Source of the DNA: Schistosoma mansoni
Taxonomy: Eukaryota; Platyhelminthes; Trematoda; Strigeidida; Schistosomatidae
Direction: 5' to 3'
Assembly (NCBI RefSeq): GCF_000237925.1
Contig: NC_031499.1
Coordinates: 9,230,657 to 9,294,656, forward strand
Length of the DNA stretch: 64,000 nucleotides
In this document: one piece after another, positions 61,001 through 62,629 of the stretch
Numbering within the stretch: the first letter of the stretch is position 1
Layout: each line of letters begins with the position of its first letter
Position numbers and translations under genes: made by a program
The notes under the pieces: generated by a model
Seen by the model: only the letters and a program-made list of their open reading frames with translations
What the model was told of the DNA's origin: nothing
Databases searched by the model: none

Positions 61001-62629
61001 GAGGATGAAATGGCCATTCAGTGCTTTTAGATTTTCAATAATGGTCTAATTTAGATCACCTTATGAACTAGAGCTATGAACTACATGTGGAGAACTTCGA
61101 ACACTTCACTTCCACCTGACGTTTGTGCTGATGATGTCGTTCGGGAGAATGATGAAAACTGCACGACTAAACCATTCAGCTCAGAGAACAAAACTGTATT
61201 ATAATCATCTAACTGAGCTACAAATCTTCTCCACTATTTTAAAATAGAAACTAATTTATATTACTAATATCATGATTGGCAAATTAAGAGCAGTATATTT
61301 ACAACTGAAGAACATCTGGAAATCAAAACAATTATCAACCAACACCACAGTCAGAATTTTCAATACGAATGCCAAGACAGGTCTACTGTATGGGGCGGAA
61401 ACCTGGAGATCCACGAAAGACAATATCTAGAAGATACAAGTGTTTATTAACAGTTGTCTACTCAAGATACTTCGGATCCGTTCGTCGAACACTATCAGCA
61501 ACAACCTATTATGGGAGAGAACAAGTGAGATTGCAGTGAAGGAAGAAATCAAGAAGAAGTGCTGGAAGTGGATAGGAAACACATCGAGGTAAGCAGCCAA
61601 ATGAGTCACAAGACAATCCCTCACATAGAATCCTGAAGGCCAAATAGGAAGAGGGAGACCAAAGAACACATTACACCGAGAAATGGTGACAGACATGAGA
61701 AGAATGAACAAAAGTTGGATAGAACTAGAAAGGAGGGCCCATGAGAGAGTGAGTTGGAGAATACTGATCTGCAGCCTATGCTGCTTTGGGAGTAACAGGC
61801 GTAAGTAAGTAAGTAATTAAGTAATATCAAGATTGATTTCAAATCCTTCTGAATTTTATTAAAGAAAAAAAAACTGATATTTGTGAAGATAATGCAATTT
61901 AGATAATTAAATAACCATCGAAAACTCAATATCTGTCTCCATTTAGTATGTAACCATTACTTAACCGTACATATTCATTACTAACCAATCAATTAAACCG
62001 TTTGTTTGAATTATCGGAAATGGGTTTTGTGGAGACTTTTTTAATAATTCTATATAACTGAAATCATGAGTCAATTGAAGCTAGACCACCATGGAAAAAC
62101 TATGGAAGCACTGGACGGCTGTTTCGTTCTATTATGGGACTTCTCAACAGGACGAAACGGCCGTCTAGTGCTTCCATGGTTTTTCCATGGTGATCTAGCT
62201 TCAGTTGACTCATGATTTCAACTATATATTAAATTGAATTATTGAATAAATTAACTTACCCAAATCACTGACAGCACGTTTTTCAAATTGTTGTTCTTTA
62301 TAAATAAGATTATTATCATCATCATTATCATTATCATTTTTAATATAATCAAAAAATTTTATTGACCAATCTTTTCTTTGATTAAAGAAATTTATTGATG
62401 ATGATGATCCTGCCTCTGCCGCTGATGATGATGATGACGACGATGATGATGATACTGATGCAGCTGCCGCTGTTAATGATGATGTTGATGTTGAATGTAA
62501 GAATGATAAAGATGAGTATGATTGATATTCCAATGATACAATAAGGATATAAGTAGTATATAATATAATAGCTTTTATAATAATATTTTTTATGAGTAGT
62601 ATTGAATTATTGAAATGAATCATACTCAT
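7000..62629 (-). CDS. Large transmembrane mucin-like gene, 23 coding exons (gene-level entry)
   Basis: Exons in transcript order: 62629-62260, 57590-55905, 48300-48170, 46973-46694, 44645 to about 44166 (end in N gap), 41238-39970, 37011-36973, 35942-35694, 33597-33467, 31253-30995, 29824-29678, 27953-27743, 25864-25799, 24284-24201, 23014-22919, 20180-20097, 19320-19237, 18861-18766, 16442-16347, 14035-13940, 11604-11509, 9132-9037, 7066-7000. Each join keeps frame; outside exon 5 the exons sum to 5,733 bases, divisible by three. The product reads leader, Thr-rich mucin, SEA-like, mucin, SEA-like, EGF, transmembrane helix, Arg6, repetitive cytoplasmic tail. Membrane mucins of other animals share the mucin-SEA-EGF-TM order, so a glycosylated surface protein is inferred. 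Ectodomain mucin and EGF exons are phase 1-1 and tail exons phase 2-2, so exon skipping would keep frame. Further micro-exons may have been missed; no gene name is recognised. Confidence 0.8.
7165..7585. mobile_element. Palindromic tRNA-like short repeat, diverged
   Basis: Arms at 7165-7200 and 7485-7585 and an inverted tRNA-like core at 7205-7275. It sits about 100 bases upstream (transcript sense) of the last mucin exon. Confidence 0.6.
7975..8690 (+). mobile_element. Second LINE family, 3' fragment
   Basis: Frames encode a LINE ORF2 end of another type: [43 protein letters not shown] and stop, followed by an untranslated end rich in CTTATA and closing near TGATCCTACGGTGCAACTGA. The same family recurs at 48385-49095 and, inverted, at 59090-59560. 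Degenerate. Confidence 0.65.
9037..9132 (-). CDS. Mucin gene exon 22: 96-base tail exon, diverged
   Basis: Phase 2-2, acceptor ATATGATTTCAG, donor GTAAGT. It encodes [20 protein letters not shown] then [11 protein letters not shown]. Same length and phase as exons 15 and 18-21 but only weakly similar. Reading through the donor gives Met then TAA, so it could also act as a last exon. Confidence 0.7.
9240..9600 (+). mobile_element. RTE-type LINE, 3' fragment
   Basis: The sequence matches the C-terminal part of LINE ORF2 seen in the other copies here ([10 protein letters not shown], then a basic RGR-rich part, then SGLCSS) and ends GGGTAACAGGTGTAATTAAGTAAGT. 5'-truncated, inactive, in the last introns of the mucin gene, antisense to it. 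Confidence 0.75.
10090..10470 (+). repeat. Interspersed repeat with TATA-like site, copy 1
   Basis: It matches 29090-29320 over about 230 bases (CAGCTACATTTGGCTAAATCTTGTACAAAT and GCATATAAACCCAGTATGTTTGAG). The TATA-like box and lack of coding suggest an old retroelement end. Family unknown. Confidence 0.55.
11509..11604 (-). CDS. Mucin gene exon 21: 96-base tail exon, array copy 1
   Basis: Phase 2-2, but the donor is GTAAGT rather than GTGAGT and one base differs in the exon, giving MDKRIPRD where the other copies have MDKMIPRD. The sequence downstream of its donor is also unrelated to the other units. It is therefore likely the oldest or edge copy of the array. Confidence 0.75.
11776..11835 (+). 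repeat. (GTAT)n microsatellite, unit 1 of the array
   Basis: A run of ATGTATGTATGT. Equivalent runs sit at about 14210-14240 and 16618-16660 and are shorter. Reading frames of Tyr-Val-Cys-Met or Tyr-Ile-His-Thr over them are artefacts. Confidence 0.9.
13038..13420 (+). repeat. Possible solo LTR-like segment inside the array unit
   Basis: The stretch begins TGTTAAGCCC, has a TATA-like CTATAAATATTG near 13220, a polyadenylation-like TTAATAAAAC near 13346, and ends GGTTATCA. It recurs in each array unit (about 15445 and 17864). No target-site duplication was seen, so the LTR reading is tentative. If right, it is a fossil that was duplicated with the array. Confidence 0.25.
13560..13800. repeat. 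Sm-alpha-like inverted junction, repeated in each array unit
   Basis: The minus-sense half (GTGGAATTCAGGATGCGCGT, GTCCTATTTGGGATTTGTCA) runs straight into a plus-sense tail (CTAGCCACTATCCATCTTTG). Equivalent copies at about 15967-16207 and 18386-18626. Core degenerate. Confidence 0.6.
13940..14035 (-). CDS. Mucin gene exon 20: 96-base tail exon, array copy 2
   Basis: Phase 2-2, donor GTGAGT, 2,407 bases from exon 19. The sequence matches exons 18 and 19. The 12-base difference in unit length fits different numbers of GTAT microsatellite units between the exons. Confidence 0.75.
16347..16442 (-). CDS. Mucin gene exon 19: 96-base tail exon, array copy 3
   Basis: Same sequence as exon 18 as far as I can read, phase 2-2, donor GTGAGT. 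It lies 2,419 bases from exon 18. Its presence in messages cannot be told from exons 18 and 20 by short reads because the copies are identical or nearly so. Confidence 0.75.
18766..18861 (-). CDS. Mucin gene exon 18: 96-base tail exon, array copy 4 (first in transcript)
   Basis: Phase 2-2, acceptor TTTCCGTTTGTAG, donor GTGAGT. It encodes [20 protein letters not shown] then a segment ending AMPAS. Homology to the other array units stops about 100 bases beyond the exon, near 18965, so this is the truncated edge of the array. Confidence 0.75.
19237..19320 (-). CDS. Mucin gene exon 17: 84-base tail exon, copy 3
   Basis: Phase 2-2, acceptor TTTTTCAACAG, donor GTAAGT. It encodes [20 protein letters not shown] then GLPQIVGT. 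Its 5' flanking intron matches the flank of exon 16, in which a short repeat and an N gap now interrupt the match. Confidence 0.75.
19480..19830 (+). mobile_element. RTE-type LINE, 3' fragment
   Basis: A 5'-truncated copy ending GAGAGGTAACAGGCGTAAGTAAGT. It is duplicated with exon 17/14 flanking intron (compare 23600-23920). Frames are broken. Confidence 0.75.
20097..20180 (-). CDS. Mucin gene exon 16: 84-base tail exon, copy 2
   Basis: Phase 2-2, acceptor TTTTTCAACAG, donor GTAAGT. It encodes [20 protein letters not shown] then GLPQVVGS, nearly the same as exon 14. About 250 bases of flanking intron and a neighbouring LINE fragment are shared too, showing segmental duplication of about 4.1 kb offset. 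Confidence 0.75.
20245..21020. mobile_element. Short palindromic tRNA-like repeat with N gap, inserted in duplicated intron
   Basis: Left arm at 20245-20300, N run 20489-20688, second arm pair at 20688-21018 with a tRNA-like core (CTCGAACCCAGGACCTACCA on one side). It interrupts the match between the intron 5' of exon 17 (19321-19490) and that of exon 16 (20181-20240 continuing at 21025-21140). Confidence 0.6.
20489..20688. other. Assembly gap (200 N)
   Basis: A run of exactly 200 N, the same length as the other four in the window (41774-41973, 43966-44165, 52937-53136, 54390-54589), so a placeholder of unknown true size. This one lies in a repeat in the intron between exons 15 and 16. Confidence 1.
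22440..22640 (+). repeat. Sm-alpha-like repeat, degenerate hammerhead
   Basis: tRNA-like head (AAGCTAAGTGGATAACGCGA, CTGGGTTCAAGTCCC), then CCTGATGAGT and a GGACCAAGTG where GGACGAAACG is expected, so the ribozyme is dead. Confidence 0.65.
22919..23014 (-). CDS. Mucin gene exon 15: 96-base tail exon
   Basis: Phase 2-2, acceptor CCTTTCCAG, donor GTAAGT. It encodes [20 protein letters not shown] then a segment ending QQIPAS. GSTLPLT and PAS align it with exons 18-21, so it is the diverged relative of the exon later amplified in the 2.4-kb array. Confidence 0.75.
23230..23920 (+). mobile_element. RTE-type LINE, longer 3' fragment
   Basis: It starts upstream of the other fragments, with the segment [20 protein letters not shown] that follows the reverse transcriptase core in this LINE group, then AETWRTT, then the usual C-terminus and GGGTAACAGGCGTAAGTAAGT end. 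Several stops and frameshifts; not active. Confidence 0.8.
24201..24284 (-). CDS. Mucin gene exon 14: 84-base tail exon, copy 1
   Basis: Phase 2-2, acceptor TTTTCAACAG, donor GTAAGT. It encodes [20 protein letters not shown] then GLPPVAGT, rich in Pro, Leu and Gly with PxxP-like spacing that could bind SH3-type modules (inference only). Exons 16 and 17 are close copies. Confidence 0.75.
24830..25015 (+). repeat. Sm-alpha-like repeat with tRNA-like head
   Basis: It begins GGCTCAGTGGTCGAGTGGAT and has a B-box-like GGGTTGGAGTCCC, then the hammerhead. It sits in the intron between exons 13 and 14. Confidence 0.75.
24924..24976 (+). ncRNA. Hammerhead ribozyme, core intact
   Basis: All invariant positions of the hammerhead are present: CTGACGA (position 7 may be any base), stem II GTCC/GGAC, GAAA, then a short stem III ACG/CGT and cleavage triplet GTC. 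Stem I pairs CCAGC with GCTGG. The very short stem III is typical of schistosome ribozymes, which may need to work as dimers. Confidence 0.7.
25220..25455 (+). mobile_element. Palindromic-family short repeat, right half
   Basis: Core CCGACTCAGTGGTCTGGAAG and B-box side GGTCCTGGGTCCAAGTCCCA, then one arm (GAGGAGTCCCATATTAGGAC). Left arm missing. Confidence 0.6.
25799..25864 (-). CDS. Mucin gene exon 13: 66-base tail exon
   Basis: Phase 2-2, acceptor TTTTTTGTAG, donor GTAAGT. It encodes about 22 residues, [20 protein letters not shown]. The closing IPAS is shared with the 96-base exons, so it appears to be a short member of the same exon family. Confidence 0.7.
26610..27220. mobile_element. 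Palindromic tRNA-like short repeat, long form with two cores
   Basis: Left arm 26615-26705, inverted core 26715-26815, spacer with CAGTGACCAGTGGACTTCAA, then direct core 27030-27100 and right arm 27120-27215. Longest version of the family here; the spacer recurs at 33240-33350 and 46215-46340. Confidence 0.65.
27240..27655 (+). mobile_element. RTE-type LINE, 3' fragment
   Basis: It begins near [20 protein letters not shown] and ends with a diverged GGAGCAACGGTTGTAGGTAAGTAAG. It lies just downstream (transcript sense) of the transmembrane exon 12 and is antisense to the gene. Confidence 0.75.
27743..27953 (-). CDS. Mucin gene exon 12: transmembrane helix and juxtamembrane tail
   Basis: The exon is 211 bases, phase 1 in and 2 out. 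It encodes [20 protein letters not shown] and on to LLICLL, one clear membrane helix of about 25 residues, followed at once by six arginines (stop-transfer, cytoplasmic side) and a polar segment [10 protein letters not shown] to KFQFDEDQ. The donor GTAAGT sits so that intron retention gives a stop one residue later (...DEDQ then TAA). This exon switches phase from 1 (ectodomain) to 2 (tail). Confidence 0.85.
28051..28650. repeat. Pair of about 140-bp direct repeats 456 bp apart
   Basis: 28051-28190 and 28507-28648 share GATTGATCTT, ATTGGAGGTG, CCTTCGTGCAACATA, CACCTACCAGGAATCTTCAAC and GTCCTAGGTT. The spacer resembles 38395-38480 (inverted) and 58800-58980. It may be a partial tandem of one retroelement, an arrangement common in Penelope-like elements. 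Confidence 0.6.
28690..29420 (+). repeat. Interspersed repeat with TATA-like site, copy 2
   Basis: Contains the 29090-29320 match to 10090-10470, preceded by a section with CAATAAATATACTTTATC. Short frames within it are not conserved. It lies in the intron between exons 11 and 12. Confidence 0.5.
29678..29824 (-). CDS. Mucin gene exon 11: EGF-like domain
   Basis: This 147-base phase 1-1 exon encodes one EGF domain with six cysteines in canonical spacing: C, then NPCGEHATC, then CFC, then GKQC. A phase 1-1 exon holding a single EGF domain is the standard arrangement in animals. Acceptor CATAATAG, donor GTAAGT. Its position just outside the membrane next to a SEA-like domain matches transmembrane mucins. 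Confidence 0.85.
29985..30095 (+). mobile_element. Palindromic-family arm fragment
   Basis: Right arm only: GGGATCGTGGATGCACACTG then TAGGACGAAACGGTTGTCCA. Just upstream of the EGF exon. Confidence 0.6.
30375..30680 (-). mobile_element. Palindromic-family short repeat, left half
   Basis: Arm CTAAGTTAGACCACTATTGA and inverted core with GGGACTCGAATCCAGAACTT. Adjacent to exon 10. Confidence 0.6.
30995..31253 (-). CDS. Mucin gene exon 10: second half of SEA-like domain B
   Basis: The exon is 259 bases, phase 0 in and 1 out; acceptor CAACAATAG, donor GTAAGT. It begins [18 protein letters not shown], so the cysteine is residue 18 as in exon 4. CEKVTFTP, then [16 protein letters not shown], resembles the strand pair around the SEA autoproteolysis loop (G-S-V-V-V in MUC1), with GTVV here. 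Cleavage is not established. It ends IKLNALDVQ and joins the EGF exon. Confidence 0.75.
31440..31740 (-). repeat. Sm-alpha-like repeat, inverted copy
   Basis: Read on the minus strand it has the tRNA-like head (TAAGTGGATAACGCGATGAC, GGGTTCGAGTTCC), hammerhead region and tail. It is close to full length. Confidence 0.65.
32140..32640 (+). mobile_element. RTE-type LINE, 3' fragment
   Basis: It carries [24 protein letters not shown] sequence and the usual end GGGAGTAACAGGCGTAAGGAA. It lies in the intron between exons 9 and 10. Confidence 0.75.
33025..33415. mobile_element. Palindromic tRNA-like short repeat
   Basis: Left arm, inverted core GATTCGAACCCAGGACCTAT, spacer with AACAGACCTGGTTGAACTCC, right arm to CCATAGTGGTCTAGG. 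It ends only about 50 bases from the exon 9 donor. Confidence 0.65.
33467..33597 (-). CDS. Mucin gene exon 9: first half of SEA-like domain B
   Basis: The exon is 131 bases, phase 1 in and 0 out, acceptor TATATTTCAG and donor GTATGT. Its 43 codons run [11 protein letters not shown] to LKSKYCDL. Length, phases and the KYC position equal those of exon 3, showing duplication of a two-exon domain. It has no initiator codon and is invisible to start-based ORF tools. Confidence 0.75.
33680..34130 (+). repeat. Tandem dimer of Sm-alpha-like hammerhead repeat, 226-bp period
   Basis: TGGGTTCGAGTCCCGGAGTA occurs at 33691 and 33917, each followed by the degenerate hammerhead GATGAGT, CCAAGTAGGAC and the tail with CATCCATCT and CAGTCCTA. 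Sm-alpha was first described as satellite DNA in schistosomes, and a head-to-tail dimer fits that. Confidence 0.75.
34205..34290 (+). mobile_element. RTE-type LINE, short 3' end
   Basis: About 85 bases ending CATGAGGGGTAACAGGTGTAATTAAGTAAA. Only the last part of the element remains. Confidence 0.6.
34505..34835 (+). repeat. Unclassified interspersed repeat, copy 2
   Basis: The same family as 1540-1935, with about 15-20% divergence by eye and a shorter right part. It lies in the intron between exons 8 and 9. Confidence 0.7.
35130..35217 (+). mobile_element. RTE-type LINE, short 3' end
   Basis: Ends with CACGAGGGGTAACAGGCGTA followed by AGTAAGTAAGTAAG, the best preserved 3' tail in the window. 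Confidence 0.7.
35314..35445. repeat. Long perfect-looking hairpin (47-bp arms, 38-bp loop)
   Basis: Arms 35314-35360 and 35399-35445 are reverse complements with few mismatches (GAGCTTTCATCGTC against GACGATGAAAGCTC; GAGCTGGAT against ATCCAGCTC). Half-copies occur at about 49360-49420 and 61085-61200. Likely the end of a retroelement in inverted arrangement. Confidence 0.8.
35694..35942 (-). CDS. Mucin gene exon 8: Thr-rich stalk before SEA-like domain B
   Basis: This 249-base exon is phase 1-1, with acceptor AACCAG and donor GTTAGT. It encodes 83 residues: [20 protein letters not shown], then a second Thr run, then a non-repetitive end [20 protein letters not shown]. The last part resembles the end of exon 2, which precedes the other SEA-like pair, so the border between stalk and SEA domain seems conserved in the duplication. 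Confidence 0.75.
36355..36890. repeat. Two Sm-alpha-like repeats in opposite orientation
   Basis: The minus copy at 36355-36605 has a complete tRNA-like head; the plus copy at 36655-36890 has the hammerhead GACGAGTCTCAAATAGGACG with C3 replaced. They lie just downstream, in transcript order, of micro-exon 7. Confidence 0.65.
36973..37011 (-). CDS. Mucin gene exon 7: 39-base micro-exon
   Basis: Acceptor TTTATTTGTTTCATAG and donor GTATGT bracket 39 bases that fit phase 1-1 exactly. With the bases supplied by exon 6 it reads [13 protein letters not shown]. It is 13 codons, so inclusion or skipping keeps frame. The chance of both good splice signals, an open frame and the matching phase in so short a span is modest, so this call is probable rather than certain. 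Confidence 0.55.
38700..38820 (+). mobile_element. RTE-type LINE, short 3' end
   Basis: About 120 bases encoding the ORF2 end ([20 protein letters not shown]) and closing GTAACAGGCGTAAGTAAGTAGG. The reading frame of this short piece is intact to its end, so it may be among the younger copies. Confidence 0.7.
39360..39640. mobile_element. Palindromic tRNA-like short repeat, compact form
   Basis: Arms 39410-39490 and 39550-39630 are near-perfect inverted copies with a short core holding GGTAAGTCCTGGGTTCGAAT between. The transcript would fold into a hairpin of about 80 base pairs. Confidence 0.75.
39970..41238 (-). CDS. Mucin gene exon 6: Thr/Ser-rich mucin with 97-residue repeats
   Basis: This 1,269-base exon, phase 1-1, has acceptor CAACAAATAG and donor GTGAGT. 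It opens with [10 protein letters not shown], runs through about 2.8 copies of a 291-base repeat (Thr, Ser, Pro, Gln-rich, with [20 protein letters not shown]), then turns from Thr-rich to Ser-rich, ending GESSTS. No methionine is encoded over most of its length, so simple ORF calling by start codon misses it. Antisense frames read His-rich or acidic and are shadows. Confidence 0.75.
40281..41110 (-). repeat. 291-bp coding tandem repeat (VNTR) in mucin exon 6
   Basis: Landmarks recur every 291 bases (40405 and 40696; GTAGATCCGGTGAATTGTG at about 40311, 40602 and 40893). The period is 97 codons. Copies are close to identical, so the repeat is young or homogenised. Confidence 0.9.
41774..41973. 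other. Assembly gap (200 N)
   Basis: Placeholder gap between exons 5 and 6, next to a GC-rich repeat end (CCCGGGTGCCCAACCACTCC). Missing sequence could hold further mucin coding exons. Confidence 1.
42280..42800 (+). repeat. Cluster of three Sm-alpha-like fragments
   Basis: Fragments at 42280-42420, 42470-42625 (inverted tail) and 42650-42790. Each keeps parts such as ATCGGACGAAACGCGAGTCC or GATGCAGTTACATCCAGCTG. All cores are degenerate. Confidence 0.6.
42875..43900 (-). mobile_element. Penelope-like retroelement fragment, split by a younger insertion
   Basis: Minus-strand frames resemble the reverse transcriptase of Penelope-like elements: [20 protein letters not shown] and GPVLSD near 43575-43480, then YIRDIWMI with a YMDD-like context near 43140, then [20 protein letters not shown] near 43010. 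A tRNA-like short repeat (about 43160-43430) sits in the middle. The copy is old and broken. It lies in the intron between exons 5 and 6, in the same sense as the host gene. Confidence 0.6.
43160..43430 (-). mobile_element. Palindromic tRNA-like short repeat inside the Penelope-like fragment
   Basis: It contains GGCTCAGTGGTCTATCGGTT (A-box side), a B-box-like GGGTACGGACCTC, the hammerhead-like arm TAGGACGAAACGGCCGTCCA and the outer arm TTCACAAAACCCCCTCTGAT. It is complete at its right end, making it useful for defining the family's termini. Confidence 0.65.
43966..44165. other. Assembly gap (200 N) inside mucin exon 5
   Basis: Placeholder gap that removes the end of exon 5. Coding tandem repeat abuts it on the right and repeat-derived intron on the left. 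Confidence 1.
44166..44645 (-). CDS. Mucin gene exon 5: Thr-rich mucin, 3' end lost in N gap
   Basis: The acceptor TGATTGTAG leads into a phase-1 frame that stays open for 160 codons until the N run at 43966-44165. It starts [20 protein letters not shown] and becomes almost pure Thr/Ser/Pro/Asn. The motif STTPSTSSN occurs near the start and again at the gap edge, about 120 residues apart, so a roughly 360-base tandem repeat probably collapsed in assembly at this point. The donor is not visible. Confidence 0.7.
45080..45420. mobile_element. Palindromic tRNA-like short repeat, diverged
   Basis: Arm remnant ACGGCCGTTTCTTCCTGG at 45100 and core/arm at 45240-45380. Upstream of exon 5. Confidence 0.55.
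46120..46550. mobile_element. Palindromic tRNA-like short repeat, long form
   Basis: Left arm 46130-46215, spacer 46215-46345, core GCTCAGTGGTTTAGAGGTTA, B box GTTCGAATCTC and right arm to 46545. Ends about 140 bases from the exon 4 donor. Confidence 0.65.
46694..46973 (-). CDS. Mucin gene exon 4: second half of SEA-like domain A
   Basis: The exon is 280 bases, phase 0 in and phase 1 out; acceptor TTTATAG, donor GTAAGT. It begins [10 protein letters not shown], has its cysteine at residue 18 ([10 protein letters not shown]) and ends with a Thr/Asn-rich segment closing on YDIQTG. Several NxT/S sites offer N-glycosylation. It pairs with exon 10 (31253-30995), whose cysteine sits at the same distance from the splice site. 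With exon 3 it makes an about 137-residue domain, near the usual SEA size. The call as SEA rests on pattern, not on a search. Confidence 0.75.
47295..47480 (+). repeat. Sm-alpha-like tail fragment
   Basis: Contains AGCAAAGATGGATAGTGGCT and GCACATATGCCCAATAAGAG with no hammerhead core. Between exons 3 and 4. Confidence 0.55.
48170..48300 (-). CDS. Mucin gene exon 3: first half of SEA-like domain A
   Basis: The exon is 131 bases, phase 1 in and phase 0 out, with a T-rich acceptor ending TAG and donor GTAAGT. It encodes 43 full codons starting [11 protein letters not shown] and ending KQYCYL. It aligns without gaps with exon 9 (33597-33467), which has the same length, phases and cysteine position. 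The shape (aromatic-rich start, then S..Y..L motif) fits the first half of a SEA domain. Confidence 0.75.
48385..49095 (+). mobile_element. Second LINE family, 3' fragment
   Basis: It has the same landmarks as 7975-8690, including [12 protein letters not shown] and the end TGATCCTACGTTGTAGTTGACTGACTGATTCC. It contains an extra about 90-base stretch near 48625-48725. It lies just upstream of exon 3 in the mucin intron, antisense. Confidence 0.65.
49540..49915 (+). repeat. Second hammerhead-bearing tRNA-like short repeat
   Basis: Contains CATTACCACTGAGCTATCCG (tRNA-like), GATTACAGGTACATCC, the hammerhead-like CTGATCAGTGCCAAGTAACA, then CACCTAGATTACTGACTATA and a tail CATGACATTGATCA. Related sequence at 62985-63220, 59400-59570 and partly 32880-32990. 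Confidence 0.55.
49916..50640. other. Intron sequence, simple repeats
   Basis: AT-rich intron with CA/TG-rich stretches (50095-50190, 50520-50560). No exon or named repeat seen. Confidence 0.5.
50640..50790 (+). mobile_element. Palindromic-family fragment
   Basis: Core remnant GGTCCTCAGGTTCGAGTCCT and arm CACTGCTGAAGAGTCTAGTA. It lies just outside the 5' LTR. Confidence 0.5.
50850..51268 (+). repeat. 5' LTR
   Basis: A 419-base repeat, TG to CA ends, with TATA-like TGTATAAATATGCC and CCATAAACAATTC as promoter and polyadenylation candidates. Preceded by target duplication CTCGA. Confidence 0.85.
51310..52936 (+). CDS. gag-protease reading frame of the LTR element (fossil)
   Basis: A long frame starts 42 bases after the 5' LTR and runs to the N gap. 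It shows a gag core (residues about 40-230), a Cys/His zinc-knuckle region (about 275-310), and a retropepsin-like region (about 355-440), followed by sequence like the tail of a pol polyprotein. Treated as part of a broken element; no host role is implied. Confidence 0.7.
53137..54389 (-). other. Near-duplicate of 55318-56570 (mucin exon 2 end), probably a misplaced contig
   Basis: The segment repeats 55318-56570 base for base apart from a few differences, at a constant offset of 2,181, including the exon 2 donor at about 53724. It is bounded on both sides by 200-N gaps and falls inside the LTR element, whose two halves lie on either side. The simplest reading is an alternative-haplotype or unplaced contig scaffolded into a gap, not a second exon. 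Confidence 0.8.
54590..54740 (+). mobile_element. 3' internal end of the LTR element
   Basis: Between the N run and the 3' LTR lies the basic C-terminal end of a pol frame ([10 protein letters not shown], ending in a stop) and the purine tract. It shows that the element continues on the far side of the misplaced contig. Confidence 0.6.
54753..55171 (+). repeat. 3' LTR
   Basis: Same 419-base sequence with about 4 differences clustered near the end, preceded by the purine tract CCAAGGGGAGG and followed by CTCGA. Confidence 0.85.
55177..55904. other. Unique intron sequence between exon 2 and the LTR element
   Basis: AT-rich, no repeats recognised. Duplicated (from 55318 on) in the misplaced contig at 53137. 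It contains the presumed natural flank of exon 2. Confidence 0.6.
55905..57590 (-). CDS. Mucin gene exon 2: Thr-rich tandem-repeat mucin domain
   Basis: This 1,686-base exon, phase 1-1, has acceptor TATTTCAG and donor GTAAGT. It encodes 562 residues dominated by threonine, with proline, serine and glutamine, an ideal substrate for O-glycosylation. The core is a 555-base (185-residue) unit starting near [20 protein letters not shown]; just under three copies lie head to tail and differ by only a few bases. The last about 45 residues are not repetitive ([20 protein letters not shown] and on to VDPAVPSG) and lead into the SEA-like domain. Repeat number is probably polymorphic. Confidence 0.85.
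55960..57480 (-). repeat. 555-bp coding tandem repeat (VNTR) in mucin exon 2
   Basis: Landmarks recur at exact 555-base spacing (for example 56150, 56705 and 57260 on the plus strand). The period is divisible by three, so copy-number change keeps frame. Copies are almost identical, with scattered single differences, implying recent expansion or homogenisation. Confidence 0.9.
57591..58194. other. Unique intron sequence upstream of exon 2
   Basis: T-rich on the plus strand (A-rich in transcript sense) with no recognised repeat or exon. Confidence 0.5.
58195..58680. mobile_element. Palindromic tRNA-like short repeat, diverged
   Basis: Left arm, inverted core, spacer (CTCCACCGGTCATGGTTTCT) and right arm AAACAGCCATCTATTGTTTT. 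In intron 1. Confidence 0.55.
59090..59570 (-). mobile_element. Second LINE family, inverted 3' fragment with attached short repeat
   Basis: Minus-strand copy of the same 3' region (ACAAGATGAACACCGGATTC, GGGGGGAAGATAAAGAGTGT). Beyond 59400 it adjoins sequence shared with 49790-49900 and 63000-63110 (CACCTAGACTGGTGGCCATA), a different short repeat. Confidence 0.6.
59930..60235 (-). repeat. Sm-alpha-like repeat, inverted copy
   Basis: Near full length on the minus strand, with a shortened tRNA-like head. Together with 60240-60335 it forms an inverted pair. Confidence 0.6.
60240..60335 (+). repeat. Sm-alpha-like repeat fragment carrying a hammerhead
   Basis: A GGTGCAGGTACATTCTGCTG start and CCACTACTAGCCACTATCC end. 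It directly follows an inverted copy (59930-60235), giving a tail-to-tail arrangement. Confidence 0.7.
60262..60312 (+). ncRNA. Hammerhead ribozyme, core intact
   Basis: CTGACGA at 60270, stem II GTCC/GGAC, GAAA at 60291, short stem III with one G-T pair and cleavage triplet GTC at 60300-60302. Stem I is weaker than at 24924. Confidence 0.6.
60495..60790. mobile_element. Palindromic-family short repeat
   Basis: Outer arm AGTGTTTTGTGGCGATTTTA, then core CCGGCTCAGTGATCTATCGG and right arm ending TAGCTTCAATTGACTCATGC. The left hammerhead arm is missing. Confidence 0.6.
61275..61828 (+). mobile_element. RTE-type LINE, 3' fragment
   Basis: It starts with [20 protein letters not shown] and runs to GGGAGTAACAGGCGTAAGTAAGTAAGTAA. 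It lies in intron 1 of the mucin gene. The copy closely resembles that at 32140-32640. Confidence 0.75.
62030..62225. mobile_element. Core-less palindromic short repeat next to the exon 1 donor
   Basis: The two arms meet almost directly (62066-62142 and 62147-62220), giving a hairpin of about 70 base pairs with almost no loop. The end lies about 35 bases from the exon 1 splice donor at 62259. Confidence 0.75.
62260..62629 (-). CDS. Mucin gene exon 1: leader and Ser-rich N-terminus
   Basis: The start is ATG at 62629, the first ATG after a strong 3' splice signal at 62684-62685; an in-frame TAA lies upstream in the presumed 54-base leader. Residues about 7-32 (NNSILL through YILIVSLEY) are strongly hydrophobic and fit a signal peptide or signal anchor. 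A Ser/Ala-rich run follows (residues about 45-78), then a charged end with an Asp/Asn stretch. The donor GGTAAGT gives phase 1. Trinucleotide repeats (GAT type) underlie the serine run, so its length may vary between individuals. Confidence 0.7.
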
